From assembly GCA_002404095.1 (NCBI GenBank), contig DHJA01000290.1, positions 42,920-64,072 on the forward strand: 21,153 nt of DNA, written 5' to 3'. This DNA is from Planctomycetaceae bacterium UBA4732. Lineage in GTDB: Bacteria > Planctomycetota > Planctomycetia > Gemmatales > Gemmataceae. Shown piece by piece: positions 1 to 7,953 of the stretch. How positions within the stretch are numbered: the stretch's first letter is position 1; each line of letters starts with the position of its first letter. The translations under genes were made by a program, and so were the position numbers. The notes under the pieces are model-generated. The model was not told the DNA's origin. It searched no databases and worked only from the letters and a program-made list of their open reading frames with translations.

Positions 1-56
1 CTTCGGGTCGCGGCTAAACGACTTGCGGACAGACTCTCAGAAAAGGATCGCCACGC

Positions 57-1775
57 ATGCGCCATATCGGACTCTCGTTCCGTGGAACTTTTTTCGTGGT
101 CGCTCTGCTGGCCGCCCCCCTCCAGGCCGCATCGCCGCGCGATGAGTTGCTGCGCTTTGTGCCGGACGACGTCGGCTTTTGTTTCGTTATGCAAGACCTG
201 CGCGTCCACGCGGCCGAGTTGTCCGCTTCACCGTTCATCGAACAACTGCGTATGTCGCCAGCCGGCGCCGCTTTTCGGGCGACGGATGAGATAAAACAGC
301 TAGATAAAGTAGACAAATATCTGCACCAAGCGCTCGGCGTCGGCTGGGACCAGCTGCGCGACGACGTATTCGGCGACGCCGTCGTCTTCGCTTACCGCCC
401 CGGCCCGCCCGGCAAGCCGGACCAGGAGCAGGGACTTGTGCTATTGCGCGGGCGCGACGGCGAAGTCCTCTCCCGTCTCGTCGAGAAGATCAACCAGACG
501 CAGAAAAAAGACGGCGCCTTGACGGATTTACAGGAGGTTAAATACGAGAATACGACGTATTACCGCCGCGTCGAACCGAAGCAAACCAACTACTACTATC
601 TGCGCGGCCCAGTATTCTTGTTCACGAGCCAGGAGGACATGCTGCGTCGCGCCATCGATCTCGAGCGCGCGACGGCCGACGCCGAGCCGGCGTTTGCGAA
701 ACGGCTTCGCGAGGTTGGGGCGGATCGAGCGGTGTTGGCGTTGTGGCTGAACCCACGGGCGTTCGACGCCAGCCTGGAAGAGAAGGCGGCGAAGGCCGCG
801 GCGGCGGATGCGGCTTTACAACAAAAGGTGCTGGCCTACTGGAAAGCCGTGGACGGCGTCGCCGTATGGGCGACGCTGGATGCGGACTTACGGCTATCGT
901 TCGCCCAACGAGTCCGGCCGGAGAAGCTGCCGACGGCGGTTAGCCGATTCCTGGGCGCGGCGTCCAGGCCGAGCGAGCTATGGCGCCGTTTCCCCGACGA
1001 CGCCCTGTTGGCGTGCGGCGGCCGTATCGACGCCGGCGCCCTATTCGAATTGTTTCAGGATGCGCAGCCGAAGGACGACAAGGATCCATCGGCCGCGAGT
1101 GTGGCGTTCGGCAAAGACTTGGTAACGGAGGTCCTATCCCATGTCGGCCCGGATTGGGGCTTCTGTCTCACCGCGCCGAAGGACGGCAAAGATTGGCTGC
1201 CGCAAGCCTTCCTAGCGATCCGGGCGGAGCCAGGCGACGAGACCGCGCCGGTCGATCAGGCATTGCTGTCGGCCGTCCACACCGCCGCGCTAGCCGGCGT
1301 TCTCTCGTACAACCACCAGCACGCCGCCGAGCCGTTACGCCTCAAATCGTTCGTATCCAACAAACAAGCGATCCATTATGTAGACGATGGCCGCGTACTG
1401 CCGCCGGGCGTCCAACCGGCTTACGGTCTGACGAACGGCTGGATGGCCTTCGCCAGTTCGCCGGACGTATTCCGCCGATTCACCGAGTCGGCGCCGAAAA
1501 GGGCGGCCGACGACGGGGCGGCGTTTCCACTGTTGCGCGCGTCGTTGAAGGGCTGGCGCGGTTACCTTACGGAGCGACGCGAGCCGTTGGCGACCGCCCT
1601 GGCTGAGAAGAACCTGTTGCCCGTGGAGGAAGTGCGAAAACGACTGGATGACTTAATCGGCGTCCTTCAGTTCGTGGACCGGCTGGAAATCGACTGCCGC
1701 ACCGGCCCCGGTCTGGCCGTCGTGACGCTCACCATTCAGACGGCGAGGCCTTTGAAAAAGGCGGGCGGGTCGTGA
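57..1775 (+). CDS. secreted protein of unknown function
   Basis: A 572-residue protein with a clear Sec-type signal peptide: a positively charged start (MRHIGLSFRG), a hydrophobic core (FFVVALLAAPLQA) and a probable cleavage after LQA. It is therefore expected outside the cytoplasmic membrane. The mature part begins with DELLRFVPDDVGFCFVMQD, which resembles the opening of DUF3352-like secreted proteins common in planctomycetes. I see no catalytic motif, no further membrane segment and no lipobox. The start is supported by AAAGGA about 9 bases upstream of the ATG. The gene stands alone on the plus strand, faces the minus-strand defence block, and is followed within 10 bases by a long palindrome. 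The reading frame and secretion are secure; the function is unknown. Confidence 0.85.
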   Translation: MRHIGLSFRGTFFVVALLAAPLQAASPRDELLRFVPDDVGFCFVMQDLRVHAAELSASPFIEQLRMSPAGAAFRATDEIKQLDKVDKYLHQALGVGWDQLRDDVFGDAVVFAYRPGPPGKPDQEQGLVLLRGRDGEVLSRLVEKINQTQKKDGALTDLQEVKYENTTYYRRVEPKQTNYYYLRGPVFLFTSQEDMLRRAIDLERATADAEPAFAKRLREVGADRAVLALWLNPRAFDASLEEKAAKAAAADAALQQKVLAYWKAVDGVAVWATLDADLRLSFAQRVRPEKLPTAVSRFLGAASRPSELWRRFPDDALLACGGRIDAGALFELFQDAQPKDDKDPSAASVAFGKDLVTEVLSHVGPDWGFCLTAPKDGKDWLPQAFLAIRAEPGDETAPVDQALLSAVHTAALAGVLSYNHQHAAEPLRLKSFVSNKQAIHYVDDGRVLPPGVQPAYGLTNGWMAFASSPDVFRRFTESAPKRAADDGAAFPLLRASLKGWRGYLTERREPLATALAEKNLLPVEEVRKRLDDLIGVLQFVDRLEIDCRTGPGLAVVTLTIQTARPLKKAGGS

Positions 1776-1781
1776 AGCGGC

Positions 1782-1856
1782 GAGCCGGGTTGCGTAAGCG
1801 CCCGGAGTTTGGTGCAATCGCTGAGGGCAGGTCCGGGCGCTTACGCAACCCGGCTC
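1782..1856. repeat. intergenic palindrome, GAGCCGGG..GCGTAAG family, copy 1
   Basis: Perfect 25-base inverted arms at 1782-1806 and 1832-1856 flank a 25-base loop. The arm starts GAGCCGGG, has GCGTAAGC in the middle and ends CCCGGA. The palindrome at 16579-16658 has the same plan. It could act as a transcription terminator for the upstream gene, but no T-run follows, so a dispersed repeat is the better reading. Confidence 0.85.
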
Positions 1857-2048
1857 CCCGTTTCAAGCGATAAACGCGGTGCATACGTGGGTAGATTAGT
1901 CACAAGTGTTAATCTCCGGTGTCCCTTTTCAACTTTTGGGCCTTGGTGAAAGGGCTGCGAGTTGATTGAAGCGAAGGGCAACCATGGTCAACCAGGCCGG
2001 CCATGACGAAAAGGCCAGCGATGGGCGTTTCGTTTGGAAGAGGCGTGA
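1857..2048. other. gene-poor spacer between secreted protein and restriction gene
   Basis: Together with the palindrome before it, this completes a 273-base stretch without a convincing gene. It is less GC-rich than its surroundings near 1885-1935. A short plus-strand open frame from 2003 overlaps the 3' end of the restriction gene and shows no recognisable protein sequence. I see no terminal repeats or target duplications that would mark an integration edge. Confidence 0.4.
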
Positions 2049-3170
2049 TTAGTCCGTGGTTATTGCCGCGCGACGGAGGACAAGAAACGCTTCTTTCAGC
2101 GGCAATCCGACCGAACTATCCGGCTGATTCAACAAGAGGGATTGATACGCATCAAGAAAAGCAGCCCGGCGGCGATGAAACAAGTGGAGGAAGTGCTGGA
2201 CAAAGCCGAGGCAGTCTAAAACAACGAACTCCGTTCCGCCGGTGGACTCGTACAGCGTTGCGGCGTACTCGCGCGTCGCCGCGTCAATACGGTCGGTTGT
2301 GATAACGACGTAATTGTCAATGCGGTACGATCGTCCGGCCAACTTCTGCACCGCTCGGTCGAGATCATCAATCGTTACGACTTTTTGCTTCATTTCATAG
2401 ACGGTACATATCCGGTCGTCGTTTTCCAAAGTAATCTCAACGTCGCCAACCGCGCCAGTCTGCTCGTCGGCCGCGTTATGGGCCTGCAATGGCATTATCC
2501 GCTCGGCTAATCGGTCGGCAACGGCTTGGTAAGCCGCCGCGACCACCAAGACGGGCAAGCGACTTGAATACTTGCAGGCCAGGTGTTGGCGGATCAGGGC
2601 AACGATGGCCTCGGACGACAGGGGCAAAGCGTCAGCGCCGGCCCTTAATTCGGATTGAAGCTGGGCGAGTCTGGCTAATCGTTCATCCCGCATTTGTATC
2701 AAAATGCGGATCGTGTCTGTAAGCATGTCTTCGGCGGACTCACGGCCTTCGGCTGCCTCATGTAACAGGTGTTGGGCGTCGGCGTAGAGTTGGCGCGGCT
2801 TGCCGATCAGTTGGAGATCGGGCGTCAGTGGTCGGCCAATGTTTCGCAACACGGGCGTAAGGAAGGCTGTGGTTGAGTTGCACGGCAGCCGATGCCTTTG
2901 AACGAATCGCGTGATGTGCTGCTCGTCATAGCTTCGCCCGGAAAAGGAGTCGGGCGTACCGATCTCGGTATACGGCTTTCGCGGGTCGATTTCGGGGCGG
3001 TCGAGTTTGGCCAGCAGGCACGCCATGAGCAACCGCACACAGGCCCGGTTGCTCGGCGACTTGCATACGCCATCCAAGCGCGAGCGATTCTCTTCGGACG
3101 TCACCGCCCGCTCGGTCAAGCTGGCTGAGGCGACGGCGAAAATCTGTTCCAACCGTTCACTCGGCGTCAT
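2049..3170 (-). CDS. type II restriction endonuclease, PD-(D/E)XK core
   Basis: A 373-residue protein predicted to cut DNA unless the site is protected by the adjacent methyltransferase. A candidate nuclease core is visible: D243 in GDVEITLEN, then E259-M-K261 in VYEMKQKVV, matching the D...ExK spacing of PD-(D/E)XK enzymes. Residues 48-65 carry PYTEIGTPDSFSGRSYDEQH, a motif I associate with a family of type II enzymes often labelled SacI-like. That subfamily name is from memory and tentative, and the recognition site cannot be read from the sequence. A TTG one codon upstream (3173) is possible, but ATG at 3170 is preferred. It overlaps the methyltransferase stop by 14 bases, so the two are almost certainly translated from one message. 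Confidence 0.75.
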   Translation of the reverse strand: MTPSERLEQIFAVASASLTERAVTSEENRSRLDGVCKSPSNRACVRLLMACLLAKLDRPEIDPRKPYTEIGTPDSFSGRSYDEQHITRFVQRHRLPCNSTTAFLTPVLRNIGRPLTPDLQLIGKPRQLYADAQHLLHEAAEGRESAEDMLTDTIRILIQMRDERLARLAQLQSELRAGADALPLSSEAIVALIRQHLACKYSSRLPVLVVAAAYQAVADRLAERIMPLQAHNAADEQTGAVGDVEITLENDDRICTVYEMKQKVVTIDDLDRAVQKLAGRSYRIDNYVVITTDRIDAATREYAATLYESTGGTEFVVLDCLGFVQHFLHLFHRRRAAFLDAYQSLLLNQPDSSVGLPLKEAFLVLRRAAITTD

Positions 3171-4056
3171 CAAACAGGTCTCGCGCGGGTTTGGTAGCTG
3201 ATTGATCTAGGTCATAGTTGGTCCATAGCACCTCGACCCGTTTGTCCTTTGTCGAATGGATGGTGCGTGCGGCGGATTCGTGCTTTCGCCACTTCGGAGC
3301 CGGGTATAGATCGCGCATTAGTTTGCAATCATAATTGCTGATCGCCACCAACCCGGTGGCCGCGTTCAGGGCGGCGGCCAAGTCGCGGTGTTGGCGGTCA
3401 GTCATCTCATGGCCGTAAGCTTTATCGTCGCCGCGGGTGTCGTGAACGTAAGGCGGATCGCAATAGAAAAGCGTACCCGCTTCGTCATAGAGCCGAATTA
3501 CGTCCAGGGCCGGACGGTTTTCGATCTGCACACGAAGCAGCCGCTCGGCGATTTCGGGAAGGGCCTCCACCCCTCCGAGCCAGCGACTGACGCCGCCGCT
3601 CATGCCCGCTCGGCTGGTGTTCTTGCAGTTCGCCCATCGGCCCAGGCTTGCCGTCTGTGCGAGGCCGGTTCGTACCTGGCGAGCCCGCACATAGAACCGT
3701 CGGGCGCGTTCGATCGGGCTCACTGTTGAGTCGAACTCGCAGGCGAGTCCAAATTCTTCCCGGCTGAACGGCGTTAGGCCGATCATTTCCACCAACTCGG
3801 CTTTGTGGTCGCGGAGGACGCGAAAGAAGTTGACGACCTCGCCGTCGAGATCGTTATAAGTCTCGACCGCGGCGGGCGAGCGGTTAAGCAGCACAGCAGC
3901 CGACCCGGCGAACGGCTCGCAGTAGTGATGGCACGCCGGCAGGAGAGGTAGCAACCAGTCGAGATGCGAATACTTGCCGCCGTACCATCCGAAGGCGAGT
4001 TGCTTTCGGCCTGCCGGAACTAAAATCGGCGGTGGTGCGTTGCGGCGGACAGCCAT
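3157..4056 (-). CDS. DNA adenine methyltransferase (D12 class)
   Basis: A 299-residue N6-adenine DNA methyltransferase of the MethyltransfD12/Dam family, expected to protect host DNA from the overlapping nuclease. Visible motifs in order: WYGGKYS near residue 25 (start of the SAM site), EPFAGSAAVLLN near 47-58 (motif I, FxG), YNDLDGEVVNFFRVLRDH (acidic region that follows), and catalytic DPPY at 200-203. The frame stays open up to 4248, but ATG 4056 is chosen because GGAGG lies 6 bases before it and the family's conserved sequence begins just after it. The upstream 64 codons look like non-family sequence. The gene comes first in the pair, so methylase is made before nuclease, as is usual in type II systems. 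Confidence 0.88.
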   Translation of the reverse strand: MAVRRNAPPPILVPAGRKQLAFGWYGGKYSHLDWLLPLLPACHHYCEPFAGSAAVLLNRSPAAVETYNDLDGEVVNFFRVLRDHKAELVEMIGLTPFSREEFGLACEFDSTVSPIERARRFYVRARQVRTGLAQTASLGRWANCKNTSRAGMSGGVSRWLGGVEALPEIAERLLRVQIENRPALDVIRLYDEAGTLFYCDPPYVHDTRGDDKAYGHEMTDRQHRDLAAALNAATGLVAISNYDCKLMRDLYPAPKWRKHESAARTIHSTKDKRVEVLWTNYDLDQSATKPARDLFDDAE

Positions 4057-4241
4057 CAATAACCTCCGGAATGCAATCGACCCGTGGAGGGCCGTCCTGA
4101 AGGGCACGGCGGCACAAATCTGGGGGCGTCGGCTGCTTCCTCTTTTTACCGCGCGCAGACGTGGTGTGAAAGAGGAGGCTGCAACGCCTCGAACGATGGC
4201 GCCTAATGTCATCTGGTTATGAAATAGCCTAACCTCGGCTT

Positions 4242-4288
4242 TGCCCAAGTATTATGCTTCTTGGGCAGGTTTGGCCCTCTTGCCCAAA
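4242..4288. promoter_or_regulatory. TTGGGCA inverted/direct repeat, possible operator or weak terminator
   Basis: TGCCCAAG (4242-4249) and CTTGGGCA (4260-4267) form a perfect 8-base inverted repeat, and a third copy, TTGCCCAAA, lies at 4280-4288. The cluster sits in the 261-base gap between the end of TcmP and the start of the methyltransferase. It could be an operator over the restriction-modification promoter: on the minus strand, TTGGGC with a 16-base spacer to TATTTC could serve as -35/-10. It could also be a terminator hairpin for TcmP, but it lacks a U-tract. The repeats are seen; the role is inferred. Confidence 0.35.
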
Positions 4289-4317
4289 AATCAGTTTTAT
4301 GGCACAGGACGTTCAAC

Positions 4318-5532
4318 CTAGAACAACGGCTTCATCGCCGCCTGCGGAGTGAGACGAAAGAGCGGGTTCTGCGTCTGGGCGAATTTCCCGTCGCACTTCA
4401 GCTTACCGTTCTTCTTCATCTCCCTGAGTACTTCGTTAAGGTGCTTGCTGAGCCAGAGTTCTTCTCGAAGCTCGTTCGTCAGGGTTTCCCACCGCTTCGG
4501 CTCGGCAGAAAGCCGCTCGACCGTCCACTCGTGGAGCGGCTGGAAGTCAGGCTCGGGCCGGAGGAGGATCATCTGACTTGGACTGTCCGACTTGCTGGCA
4601 TAGAAGCCGCCGTTGGGGCACGCCTTCCACATGCACTCCTTCATTAGGTCGCGTCCCTCCGGGTGGTTGGTCAGGTGCAGCAGGAAGTATCGTACCCGCC
4701 GGTTGTCGAGCATCCGAAGGTATGTGCCCCACTTCGCCTTGGTCATCTGACGGAATAGCTCCGCGCACTGCTCGGCGCGGCGGTCAGCACCCTCCGCATT
4801 GATAGTCCGCCACCTGTCGCCATCGAAGATGCTGTTGAGGATCACTTCCAGACTCGCGCGACTGCATTCTCTCTTCCGGGTCGCCGCCAGTTCTTGTACT
4901 GGGTCAGGCCCGACCTCGAAAAGAGTTGGCCCCGCGTCTGCCGCTTGGGGGGCGCACTCGCCCCGGCACTGCTGGATCGCCATGTCGAGTTCGCGCCAGA
5001 TCACGTTCACGAAAAGCTCGACCTTGGGATGGCTCAAGAGCTTCTGAAGCAGTTTGCCTGGCAGGCTGAAGCCGTAGGGATCGACGAAGATGAAGGCCGG
5101 GGCCATTCGCTTGCCGTCCTTCTCCATTTCGGAGATGGCGTTTTCGATGATCTGGAAACAGTTGCCGGACTCGACCTCGGCGAAAACATTGTTCGTGAGA
5201 GGGCGGCCTGCCAGTTCGGCCCTCAAGGTGGCGGCGTTCTCTTCGTGGCCTTCAATGAAGTAGAAGCGGACCTCGGCGTTCCGAAGCATCCTGTCTCGGT
5301 AGGCGTGATCCAGTAGCGTGGTAAGAGCGATCAGCGGCGACCCGAGTTGCCCGTTCACGTGCTTGCCGCGCCCGGCATGGGTGTCGATATACAGGAGCCT
5401 TCTACATCCCGACGAGCCAAGGGTCATTTTGGGGAACCACCCCTTTAGGTACTCCCTGATTAGGGCGTGTTTCACGCATTGCAGGTTAGAATACTCGGCC
5501 CAGTATTTGGGGTTGGGGTCTGCCGTGTTCAT
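4318..5532 (-). CDS. tcmP: three-Cys-motif partner protein TcmP
   Basis: A 404-residue protein with the features of the TcmP family. These include YWAEYSNLQCVKHALIREYL near residues 10-29, YIDTHAGRGKH at 48-58 (a methyltransferase-like glycine motif) and FVDPYGFSLPGKLL around D151 (a DPPY-like motif). TcmP proteins are usually encoded beside a three-cysteine Gp37/Gp68-like protein (DUF5131) and are found among mobile and defence genes; their biochemical role is not settled. No such partner is visible in this window. A GTG three codons upstream (5541) is an alternative start; ATG 5532 with GGTGAAGA just before it is preferred. It lies upstream of the restriction-modification pair on the same strand, separated from it by a repeat-bearing gap. 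Confidence 0.8.
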   Translation of the reverse strand: MNTADPNPKYWAEYSNLQCVKHALIREYLKGWFPKMTLGSSGCRRLLYIDTHAGRGKHVNGQLGSPLIALTTLLDHAYRDRMLRNAEVRFYFIEGHEENAATLRAELAGRPLTNNVFAEVESGNCFQIIENAISEMEKDGKRMAPAFIFVDPYGFSLPGKLLQKLLSHPKVELFVNVIWRELDMAIQQCRGECAPQAADAGPTLFEVGPDPVQELAATRKRECSRASLEVILNSIFDGDRWRTINAEGADRRAEQCAELFRQMTKAKWGTYLRMLDNRRVRYFLLHLTNHPEGRDLMKECMWKACPNGGFYASKSDSPSQMILLRPEPDFQPLHEWTVERLSAEPKRWETLTNELREELWLSKHLNEVLREMKKNGKLKCDGKFAQTQNPLFRLTPQAAMKPLF

Positions 5533-5618
5533 TTTCTTCACCGGTGTTCATCCGACAGGGGTCGCTTCGATTCCTCCGCGATTCTTCCATGTCTAACTCG
5601 CGGCTTCAATCTTTAAAG

Positions 5619-6863
5619 TTACTCCTCATTCGTCGGCGCCGGGTACTGTTTGCACAGTTCACGCACCTCCGCCCGCACCCTCCCCTGAACCGTCGTATTC
5701 GCCGCGTCGGCCAGCACTTCGCCGATCCAGCCGCCGATCCGCCGCATCTCCGGCTCGCGCATTCCGCGCGTCGTCAGCGCCGGCGTACCGATGCGTATGC
5801 CCGACGGATCGAGCGGCGGTCGTACGTCAAACGGAATGCCGTTGCGGTTTACCGTGATCCCCGCCGCGTCCAGCGCGCGCTCCGCCGTCTTGCCGCTCAC
5901 GCCGCGCGCGGCCACGTCCAACAACATCAGGTGATTGTCGGTGCCGCCGGAGACTAAGCGAAATTTCCTCTCCGTCAACTCGTAAGCAAGTGTGCGGGCG
6001 TTGGCGACGATCTGGGCGGCGTAGGAGCGGAAGGCCGGTTGCAGTGCCTCGTTGAAGCCAATGGCTTTGGCGGCGACGACGTGCATCAGCGGCCCGCCTT
6101 GCATTCCGGGGAACACCGCCTGATTGACCTTCGCCGCCCATTCCTTGCGGCACAGGATGAAACCGCTGCGCGGCCCGCGCAGCGTCTTGTGCGTCGTCGA
6201 GGTCGTGAAATCCGCGAACGGCACAGGGCTGGGGTGTTGATCGCCCGCCACCAGGCCGGCGACGTGCGCCATGTCCACCATGAACAACGCCCCGACTTCC
6301 TTGCATATCTCGGCGAAACGGCTGAAGTCGATGGTGCGCGGGTAAGCACTGGCACCAGCCACTACCAGCTTCGGCTTGTGTTCGCGCGCCAGCGACGCCA
6401 CCTGATCGAAGTCGATGCGCTCGTCGTCCTTGCGGACTCCGTAGTGAAAGCACTTATACAACTTACCGGAGAAGTTAAGGTGCATACCGTGGGTGAGATG
6501 GCCGCCGTGGGCGAGGTTCATGGCCAAGATTGTGTCGCCCGGCTGCAGGCAGGCGAAGTAGACGGCCATATTAGCCTGGGCGCCGGAATGCGGTTGAACA
6601 TTGGCGTGTTCGGCGCCGAACAGCTTACAGACGCGGTCGATGGCCAGCCGCTCCACCACGTCCACATCCTCACAGCCGCCGTAATAGCGCTTTCCGGGAT
6701 AGCCTTCGGCGTATTTGTTGGTGAGGACGGAACCTTGCGCGGCCAGCACGGCCGGGCTGGTGTAGTTTTCCGAGGCGATCATCTCCAACCCTTCCTGTTG
6801 ACGGCGCCGCTCGGCGGCGATCGCCTGCCATACCTCGGGGTCGGCTTGTTCGATGGGGTTCAT
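5619..6863 (-). CDS. glyA: serine hydroxymethyltransferase
   Basis: A 414-residue cytosolic PLP enzyme that interconverts serine plus tetrahydrofolate with glycine plus methylene-tetrahydrofolate, feeding one-carbon metabolism. The family signature is intact from end to end: [13 protein letters not shown] near the start, [17 protein letters not shown], the HSGAQAN substrate region, [12 protein letters not shown], and the PLP-binding lysine K226 in [15 protein letters not shown]. Length matches the usual 410-420 residues. A TTG five codons upstream (6878) is possible, but ATG 6863 has GAGGA about 5 bases before it and is preferred. It ends 86 bases before the TcmP start, and nothing suggests a functional link with the defence genes. 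Confidence 0.97.
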   Translation of the reverse strand: MNPIEQADPEVWQAIAAERRRQQEGLEMIASENYTSPAVLAAQGSVLTNKYAEGYPGKRYYGGCEDVDVVERLAIDRVCKLFGAEHANVQPHSGAQANMAVYFACLQPGDTILAMNLAHGGHLTHGMHLNFSGKLYKCFHYGVRKDDERIDFDQVASLAREHKPKLVVAGASAYPRTIDFSRFAEICKEVGALFMVDMAHVAGLVAGDQHPSPVPFADFTTSTTHKTLRGPRSGFILCRKEWAAKVNQAVFPGMQGGPLMHVVAAKAIGFNEALQPAFRSYAAQIVANARTLAYELTERKFRLVSGGTDNHLMLLDVAARGVSGKTAERALDAAGITVNRNGIPFDVRPPLDPSGIRIGTPALTTRGMREPEMRRIGGWIGEVLADAANTTVQGRVRAEVRELCKQYPAPTNEE

Positions 6864-6937
6864 ACGGTCCTCAGTCAAAAACGATGATGGAGCGCTCCTA
6901 TATTCTAGGTATGAAAGCCGGCGCTATCCGTCCGGCG

Positions 6938-7009
6938 GCGTCTCCGTTTGTCCCATAGGTCTTATAAGTCCTATACGTCCTATAGGACGTATAGGACAAA
7001 CAGAGACGC
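6938..7009. repeat. palindrome built from a 9-bp tandem motif
   Basis: Outer arms at about 6938-6953 and 6994-7009 (GCGTCTC-GTTTGTCC type) enclose a series of TCCTATACG-like 9-base units. The centre, 6970-6995, is a perfect 26-base palindrome. It lies between the divergent glyA and isomerase genes, where it could also affect both promoters. When translated it gives a spurious SYKSYTSYRTYRT-like N-terminal extension to the downstream frame. Confidence 0.85.
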
Positions 7010-7031
7010 TACCCAACGATTAGGACTTGCC

Positions 7032-7865
7032 ATGAAGAAAAGCATCATGCGCGCCACGCTGCCGACGCCGCCAGGGCAGACGTTGGTGAAACAACTCGAC
7101 CTCCTCAAGAAATGCGGCTTCGACGGTATCCAACTCGGCGTTCAGGGCGCCGGTGAACTGACCTTGCGCACGCCGGACGCCGACGTGACCGCGTTGGCGA
7201 AGGCGTGCCGGGACGCCGGCGTCGAGCCGCACGCGCTCTACGGCGGCATCACATTTTTCCGCGAGGACGAGGCGGATCGCAAACGCGGCCTGGAGGACGC
7301 CCATCACGTCTTGGAGATCGCGGCCCTTATCGGCGCGAGGGACATTCTCATCCATCCCGGACAGCTTACATCCGCGATCCCTTATGACGCTTGTTGGAAG
7401 TACGCGCTGGACGGGCTGCGAGCGCTCAAGGAAAAGGCGGAGTCCACGCATCTCCGTCTCGGCCTGGAGAACGTCTGGAACAAGTTTCTGATGAGTCCGT
7501 TGGAATGGCAACGGCTGCTGGCGGAAGTGGACAGCACGGCCGTCGGCATCTGGTTCGACGTGGGCAACGTCGTGGTGTTCGGCTACCCCGAGCAATGGCT
7601 GCGCATCCTCGGCCGCAAGCCGATTGTCGGCATTCACATCAAAGACTTCAAGCGCGGCGCCGGCGAACATTTTGGAACCGTTGACGGCTTCGTACCGCTG
7701 TTCCACGGCAGCGTCAATTGGCCGGCCGTCATGCGGCAACTCGTCGAGATCGGCTTCGACGCCTATCTCGTCACGGAGGTGAGCCTCGGCGCCCAGCCGC
7801 TGCCGGACTCGCTGCGGGAACTGTCGCGCCAGCTTGATGTACTTGTTGGGTATGCGAACAAATAA
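7032..7865 (+). CDS. sugar phosphate isomerase/epimerase family protein (TIM barrel)
   Basis: A 277-residue member of the xylose isomerase-like TIM-barrel (AP endonuclease 2) superfamily, cytosolic, with substrate unknown. Candidate divalent-metal ligands fall in the expected order: E in LGLENVWNKF, D in IWFDVGNVV, H in VGIHIKDFKRG and E in YLVTEVSLG. Relatives include hydroxypyruvate isomerases and sugar-phosphate or keto-sugar 3-epimerases. The frame extends upstream to 6948, but those 28 codons are translated palindrome, so ATG 7032 (AGGAC about 6 bases upstream) is chosen. It converges on the protease gene with a hairpin between them. The neighbourhood gives no pathway clue. Confidence 0.88.
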   Translation: MKKSIMRATLPTPPGQTLVKQLDLLKKCGFDGIQLGVQGAGELTLRTPDADVTALAKACRDAGVEPHALYGGITFFREDEADRKRGLEDAHHVLEIAALIGARDILIHPGQLTSAIPYDACWKYALDGLRALKEKAESTHLRLGLENVWNKFLMSPLEWQRLLAEVDSTAVGIWFDVGNVVVFGYPEQWLRILGRKPIVGIHIKDFKRGAGEHFGTVDGFVPLFHGSVNWPAVMRQLVEIGFDAYLVTEVSLGAQPLPDSLRELSRQLDVLVGYANK

Positions 7866-7871
7866 GCGCCA

Positions 7872-7912
7872 CCCCTGTTGCGGCACGGTCAGGGGAACGT
7901 GCCACAACGGGG
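7872..7912. terminator. imperfect hairpin between convergent genes
   Basis: CCCCTGTTGCGGCACG (7872-7887) pairs imperfectly with CGTGCCACAACGGGG (7898-7912) around a 10-base loop. It lies between the convergent isomerase (+) and protease (-) genes, where a two-way terminator would be expected. No U-tract is seen on either strand, so it may be another dispersed palindrome. Confidence 0.5.
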
Positions 7913-7953
7913 TAGCGGCATTGTGCCCAGCGTGTCACGCCGCTTCCTGATTC

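Noticed and set aside
4057..4248. Longer methyltransferase starting at 4248
   Set aside because: The extra 64 residues do not resemble the family and GGAGG lies directly before ATG 4056.
6039..6887. Long plus-strand open frame opposite glyA
   Set aside because: It is antisense to a fully conserved glyA and has no recognisable protein features; high G+C favours such shadows.
6948..7031. N-terminal extension of the isomerase rich in SY/RT repeats
   Set aside because: It is the translated 9-bp palindrome; family sequence starts at ATG 7032.
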